NCBI GenBank assembly: GCA_039654915.1
Contig: CM077595.1
Span: 89,011,501-89,075,500, forward strand
DNA from: Aquilaria yunnanensis
Taxonomy: Eukaryota; Streptophyta; Magnoliopsida; Malvales; Thymelaeaceae
Direction of reading: 5' to 3'
Length of the DNA stretch: 64,000 nucleotides
The notes under the pieces were generated by a model that saw only the letters and a list, made by a program, of their open reading frames with translations, had not been told where the DNA came from and did no database searches. Shown here piece by piece: positions 59,269 through 64,000 of the stretch. How positions within the stretch are numbered: the first letter of the stretch is position 1; the number at the start of each line of letters is the position of its first letter. The translations under genes were made by a program, and so were the position numbers.

Positions 59269-59898
59269 ATGGAGAAAACCTCAACTCGTAAATCCCGAAG
59301 TATTTGTGTATTTTCTGGGGCTTTTCCTGGAAAAGATGAAGAATATTTAAAGGCAGCCAACCATTTGGGTAGAGTATTAGCTGAGCGTAAAATACATTTA
59401 GTTTATGGAGGAGGTAGTGTCGGATTAATGGGAGGCGTAGCATCAGCAGCATCTTTAGGAGGAAGTCAAGTTCTATGCATTATCCCAGGACCTTTGAAGT
59501 TTATTTCTGGGGGCACGATCGGAGAGGAGCTAGTGGTCAAAAATCTGCAAGAACGTGTGCTACAAATGCTTTTAAATGCTGATGCTTTCATCGCTTTACC
59601 CGGCGGTTTTGGTACATTAGGAGAAGTCTTCCAAATCGCTTCCATGGCCCAACTTAATTTGCATAAGAAACCTATTGGGCTATTGAATGTTAACAATTTC
59701 TTTACAGGTCTGATAGCTTTTATGGATTATGCTATGCAAAAGAATTTCATATCAAGAGTGGCACGGCGAATTATAATATCCGCAACAACTGCTGAAGAAT
59801 TGCTAGATAAAATACAAGCTTTTGTTCCTGAATCAGATCCAGCAATGATTCAGATAGACTGGACACGACAGTCTTTCCCGACCAGTTCACTCCCATAA
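59269..59898 (+). CDS. LOG-like: LOG-family cytokinin riboside 5'-monophosphate phosphoribohydrolase
   Basis: A 209-residue intronless frame close to the usual 210-230 of plant LOG proteins. LOG enzymes remove ribose 5-phosphate from cytokinin nucleotides in one step, releasing active cytokinin, mostly in cytosol and nucleus. Visible hallmarks: CVFSGAFPG (13-21), the nucleotide-binding YGGGSVGLMG (46-55), ADAFIALPGGFGTLGE (104-119) containing PGGxGTxxE with catalytic Glu119, and Arg96 in the position of the other catalytic residue. KPIGLLNV and RRIIISATTAEELL follow as in plant LOGs. Divergent points: FSGAFPG for FCGSSPG, and VLQM instead of the usual K-A-E-M after Arg96. Plant LOG genes normally have several introns, so this is a processed copy. 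It sits in the retroelement, in element orientation, behind a TATA box and the repeated upstream region. Confidence 0.92.
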   Translation: MEKTSTRKSRSICVFSGAFPGKDEEYLKAANHLGRVLAERKIHLVYGGGSVGLMGGVASAASLGGSQVLCIIPGPLKFISGGTIGEELVVKNLQERVLQMLLNADAFIALPGGFGTLGEVFQIASMAQLNLHKKPIGLLNVNNFFTGLIAFMDYAMQKNFISRVARRIIISATTAEELLDKIQAFVPESDPAMIQIDWTRQSFPTSSLP

Positions 59899-60425
59899 TG
59901 GTCCTCTACTCACCCTGTTGAAGTATTGTGGAAGAAAGAAGCGATCTGATCCGTTTTTCTTGTCCTTTAGTTTTATTATCAGCATTTTCTTTCGCGTTTC
60001 AGTTTTTCTTTTCAGGGAATTTCTTTTTTTCTATATAAGATAGTTTCGTCCATGCTGATATTAAAACCATAGGGCAATGCCTTTAGGTTGGAATGGCTGA
60101 GTAAAGAGTAATTTTTGTTACTCTTGAGACGCATCCTATTAGGTCTACTAGGCATAACATTTTGGGGTAGTTAAGCTTTAACCTTATTCGGATGACATAT
60201 CTCACAAGGGAATCTATATTTACTGAAGAAAATATTAGATGAACCTTGAATATTGATTCCAAACATCCGTTCCCTTTACATAATTTGTCAGTGTTATTGT
60301 CATCGTCAAGATTCACTCGTTTTATCGAAGCCTAATTCTTTGCGCTCGCCTATTATGAAAATTCACACTTTCGAAGAAAATTATTCCAATTTCAATTGCT
60401 TTCATATAAATTTCGCTCGAGGTCC
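59899..60425 (+). other. Region after LOG, non-coding
   Basis: T-rich sequence (59950-60040) followed by unrecognised text. Open frames here are short and unrelated to known proteins. No clear poly(A) scar of retroposition after the LOG stop. Confidence 0.5.
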
Positions 60426-61460
60426 TAAGGAAAGCTCCTTAGCCTCAAAATCAATTTTCATCATCAGGGTTTTAAGGATGGAACCTTTGCCTCGAAAAGA
60501 ACCAATTTTCATCATCGGGGTTTTAAGGATGGAACCTTTGCCTCGAAAACAATCAATTTTCATCATCGAGGTTTTAAGGATGGAACCTTTGCCTCGAAAA
60601 CAATCAATTATCAATCCGAGGTTTTAAGGATGGAACCTTTGCCTCAAACTCAATCAATCGTCGAGGTTTTAAGGATGGAACCTTTGCCTCGACATCAATC
60701 AATCAATCCGGGGTTTTAAGGATGAAACCTTTGCCTCGAGATCAATTATCAATCTGAGGTTTTAAGGATGGAACCTTTGCCTCGAAAACAATCAATTATC
60801 AATCCAAGGTTTTAAGGATGGAACCTTTGCCTCGAACTCAATCAATCGTCGAGGTTTTAAGGATGGAACCTTTGCCTCGACATCAATTAATCAATCCGGG
60901 GTTTTAAGGATAGAACCTTTGCCTCGAGATCAATCAATCAATCCGGGGTTTTAAGGATGGAACCTTTGCCTCGAGATCAATTATCAATCCGAGGTTTTAA
61001 GGATGGAACCTTTGCCTCGACATCAATCAATCAATCCGGGGTTTTAAGGATGGAACCTTTGCCTCGAGATCAATTATCAATCCGAGGTTTTAAGGATGGA
61101 ACCTTTGCCTCGACATCAATCAATCAATTCGAGGTTTTAAGGATGGAACCTTTGCCTCGACATCAATCAATCAATCCGGGGTTTTAAGGATGGAACCTTT
61201 GCCTCGACATCAATCAATCAATCCGGGGTTTTAAGGATGGAACCTTTGCCTCGAGATCAATCAATCAATCCGAGGTTTTAAGGATGGAACCTTTGCCTCA
61301 AGATCAATCAATCAATCCGAGGTTTTAAGGATGGAACCTTTGCCTCGAAAACAATCAATTTTCATTCATCGGGGTTGTAAGGATGGAACCTTTGCCTCGA
61401 AATCAATCAATCAATCCGAGGTTTTAAGGATGGAACCTTTGCCTCGAAAACAAATAATCA
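60426..61460. repeat. ~47-bp tandem repeats, about 21 copies
   Basis: Core GAGGTTTTAAGGATGGAACC followed by TTTGCCTCGA and a short ATCAATCAATC spacer, 43-55 bp per unit. GAGG/CCTC and AAGG/CCTT inside each unit can pair, giving a small hairpin. Arrays of this type are known in the 3' untranslated region of Ogre/Tat elements. Open frames through the array (for example 60253-60627) are repeat translations, not genes. Confidence 0.93.
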
Positions 61461-61469
61461 ATCAATCAG

Positions 61470-61795
61470 TCCATCTTACAACGATAGGAGCTTTCCTATC
61501 GTTAGAGGTTCTAAGGACCTTTCCTTAACCTCAAACAAACAATCAATCCATCAGTCCATCTTACAACGATAGGAACTTTCCTATCGTTAGAAGTTCTAAG
61601 GACCTTTCCTTAACCTCAAACAAATAATTAATCAATCAGTCCATCTTACAACGATAGGAGCTTTCCTATCGTTAGAGGTTCTAAGGACCTTTCCTTAACC
61701 TCAAACAAATAATCAATCAATCAGTCCATCTTACAACGATAGGAGCTTTCCTATCGTTAGAGGTTTTAAGGACCTTTCCTTAAACCTTACTGTTT
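61470..61795. repeat. ~75-85-bp tandem repeats, 4 copies, with hairpin
   Basis: Each unit contains ACGATAGGAGCTTTCCTATCGT-type text (61490, 61564, 61649, 61734): a 9-bp perfect stem with a 4-base loop, one copy having AACT as loop. AAGGACCTTTCCTT follows. Shares TTCTAAGG..CCTTAACCT logic with the 47-bp array, suggesting common origin. Confidence 0.9.
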
Positions 61796-61880
61796 GGGCG
61801 GCGAGAAGATTCTCAATGCCTACCTAAGCCGGACGAAATTTGGTAACGACTTTGCATACATCATGTCCCATGAATCATGC

Positions 61881-61893
61881 AAAGGGGGGCAGC
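61881..61893 (+). other. Polypurine tract
   Basis: AAAGGGGGGCAGC immediately before the 3' LTR; primes plus-strand synthesis in LTR elements. Confidence 0.9.
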
Positions 61894-64000
61894 TGTTGAC
61901 ACCCAATTTCGTCCGGGTGTTTTAAAATTTTAAAAAATTTTATTAAAAAAAATTAATTTAAAAAAAAAATATTACTATTATTATTAGAAAAATTTAATTA
62001 GTTTAAAATATATTTTTGTTTTGTGAAAATTTGATTTAAAATGATATATATGTGAATATGTGTATGTTTGAAATAAAATAAAATTTCATGAAAAAAATGA
62101 CAAAAAATTTAAAGTTTGAGGTAAAAATGACAAAATTGAGAAGTTTCGGGAAAAATTGACAAATTCTAAAAGTTCCAGGAGCATTTGGTAGTTTGTCACA
62201 TAAAATTTTGAGTCTGCCGACGTTTCTGGCCCAAATTGACAGAAAACGACAAAATTGTCAAAATCAGAAGCTTCAGGAACTTATCCAGAGGCTGAGAGAC
62301 ATAAAGGACTAAAATTGTCATTTTACCAATTTAAGAGATAAGTTTGAAATTTTTTATTAATTTATCCATCAACAGTTCAGCTAAACTTCCTCTATAAATA
62401 GCCCCCTAAATTTTGTGATGAACACAGAAAAAAATACAGAGAAAGCTTAGAGCTCCGTTTTAAAAAATAGAGAAAATTACTGCCTTAGCCCCTGGCTCTC
62501 CTTCCTTTCTCCAGAAAATCCCAAACTTTTTTATTTTGACAGTTCGACCATCTTCTTTCTTCCATTTCCCGTGCGTTCTCTCTCTCTCTCCTCTCGTTTT
62601 CTCTCTCTTTCTCCTTCCTCTGCCGGCCGTCGCCTGCCGCCGCTCCGTCCGCGCCGCCGCCACGCCGCCGCTGCGTTCCTCCCTTGCGCCACCCTGCCCT
62701 TCCTCTTCCTCCCCTGCGCCGTGCCTGCTCCTCCCTCCTCCTCCCTCGCGTGTGCTCTGTCTCACGTTCCCAGCAAAATTCAAAATTAAAACTAAAGGGT
62801 ACAACCCTTGTTTTGTCCTCTATTTTTTTTATTTCTTTCACTTTGGTCACTAACCTTTTATTTTGTTCTTGCAGAATTAATTCCTAACTATTTTAATTTT
62901 TACTTGTTTTACTTATTTGTTATTATTACTAACCCTTTTTTTTTTGTTATTAACTTACTAACAACTAACTTTTAATATTATTATTGTTACTAACCTTTTA
63001 ATTTTTGCATTATTACTAACTTTTATAATTGTTGTTAACAATTAATTAACTTTTTATTATTGTTGTTAATTAATTAATTTAATTAACTTGGCTAACTTTT
63101 TATTATTGTTGTTAATTAATTTAATTAACTTGTCTAACTTTTTATTATTTTTGTTAATTAATTAATTAACTTGGCTAACTTTTATTGTTGTTAATTAATT
63201 AATTAATTAACTTGGTTAACTTTTATTGTTATTAATTAATTAATTTAATTAACTTGACCAACTTTTTATTATTGTTGTTAATTAATTAATTTAATTAACT
63301 TGACTAACTTTTTATTATTGTTGTTAATTAATTAATTTAATTAACTTGACTAACTTTTTATTATTGTTGTTAATCAATTAATTTAATTAACTTGACTAAC
63401 TTTTTATTATTGTTGTTAATCAATTAATTTAATTAAACTTGGCTAATTTTTATTATTGTTTTTAATTAATTTAATTAACTTTGCTAACCTTTATTATTAT
63501 TTATTTTTAAAGTGGATGGCCAAAAAGCCCCACTTTATTATTATTAATTTTCCTTTATATAATTTTTTTAATTTAATTCACCTTTACCCTTACTTAAATA
63601 AATAAATGAAAATTAAAAGAAGATTATTTTTTAAGCCTAATAAGAATAATTTTTTAAAAAGCCAATTATTTTTATTTTTCTTTTATAAATTGAATAATTA
63701 TTTAAATAATAAATAACTTTCACTAAAAAAAAACTAAAAGAAAGATAAGAAAAAGATAAGAAAGATAAGAAAAAGATAAAAAAAGAAAAGAAAGAAAAGA
63801 AAAAGAAAAGATAAAAAAAGAAAAGAAAAAGAAAAGAAAAGAAAAAGAAAGAAAAGAAAGGAAAAATAAAACTAAAAGAAAGATAAAATCAAAAAGAAAG
63901 AAAAGAAAGAAAGAAAAGAAAGAAAAGAAAAGAAAATGTAAAGAATAAAAAATAAATTTTTTAGATTATTAAAAAATCTAAAAACAAAAGACTTACAAAT
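61894..64000 (+). repeat. 3' LTR, cut by window end
   Basis: Collinear with 49208-51314 without net indels. I count about nine substitutions over 2,107 bp by eye. The last 543 bp and the right target duplication should lie just beyond the window. Confidence 0.95.

Larger units (their letters stand above)
49208..64000 (+). mobile_element. Young Ogre/Tat-like LTR element with gene cargo
   Basis: LTR copies start TGTTGACACCC at 49208 and 61894. The PBS follows the first and a polypurine tract precedes the second, so both ends are structurally intact; the 3' LTR should end near 64543, giving about 15.3 kb. The PBS TGGCGACTCCACTGGGGA (as I recall, tRNA-Arg in Ogre elements), the large LTR and the repeat-filled 3' region fit the Ogre/Tat group. 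Gag-pol is reduced to a scrap at 52791-52973. The interior instead holds three zinc-finger frames, a LOG-family frame and several tandem arrays. It must depend on trans-supplied enzymes. The 12,686-bp LTR offset stays constant over 2,107 bp. Confidence 0.93.

Noticed and set aside
60426..61460. Regular direct repeats resembling a CRISPR array
   Set aside because: Spacers are short ATCAATC variants rather than unique sequence, the context is a plant retroelement, and such arrays are normal in Ogre 3' regions.
60253..61528. Frames encoding repeated RMEPLPRKQSI-type peptides
   Set aside because: Direct translation of the 47-bp array; frame and length follow the repeat.

Overview
This is a gene-poor, repeat-dense stretch of a flowering-plant nuclear genome. 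The evidence is plant-type Ty3/gypsy (Tat, Tekay), Ty1/copia, L1-type LINE, hAT, Mutator-like and CACTA-like elements, many nested, with AT-rich spacer between them. I cannot name the species. No bacterial, organellar or tRNA/rRNA gene was seen.

Layout. 1-2.8 kb: anonymous spacer with a GC-rich island. 2.87-5.6 kb: a decayed minus-strand gypsy element keeping only gag. 6.16-11.6 kb: a decayed plus-strand Tat-type gypsy element (gag, protease, RT, two RNase H stretches, no integrase) interrupted by a 1.05-kb hAT-type element with an 8-bp target duplication. 14.3-16.0 kb: a 1.65-kb near-perfect inverted repeat. 16.4-17.65 kb: a Mutator-like element with a perfect 10-bp target duplication. 18.4-23.0 kb: a plus-strand L1 LINE lacking its RT core. 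23.8-25.3 kb: a possible hAT-like unit holding degenerate telomere-like repeats. 27.4-48.8 kb: one old copia element that took at least five later insertions: a CACTA-like element carrying a LINE fragment, a LINE fragment carrying a complete 8.8-kb Tekay chromovirus with GGAAT target duplications, a Mutator-like insertion inside a duplicated RT segment, and a 1.42-kb solo LTR with GCTAC target duplications.

49,208 to beyond the right edge: the key feature, a young LTR element of Ogre/Tat type. Its LTRs are about 2.65 kb and differ at about nine sites over the 2,107 bp that can be compared. The PBS (TGGCGACTCCACTGGGGA) and the polypurine tract are intact, but almost all of gag-pol is gone. In its place are four intronless reading frames in element orientation: three tandem paralogues of a 182-residue basic zinc-finger protein resembling the cysteine-rich nucleic-acid-binding proteins of betaflexiviruses (carla/vitivirus type), the middle one cut short by a stop codon; and a 209-residue LOG-family protein (cytokinin riboside 5'-monophosphate phosphoribohydrolase) with its PGGxGTxxE motif intact. 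Paralogues B and C and the LOG frame each have a TATA box, and a related upstream motif is repeated before them and expanded to about six copies before LOG. Tandem repeats typical of Ogre 3' untranslated regions fill the rest.

How the parts may work together (inference): the element looks like a non-autonomous retrotransposon that moves with enzymes supplied in trans and carries a cargo cassette. That cassette pairs a virus-like regulator or silencing-suppressor candidate with a cytokinin-activating enzyme, both plausible modifiers of cell proliferation or host defence. Recent LTR identity, open frames and retained catalytic residues argue that the cassette moved recently and may be expressed. 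All other elements in the window are inactive relics.
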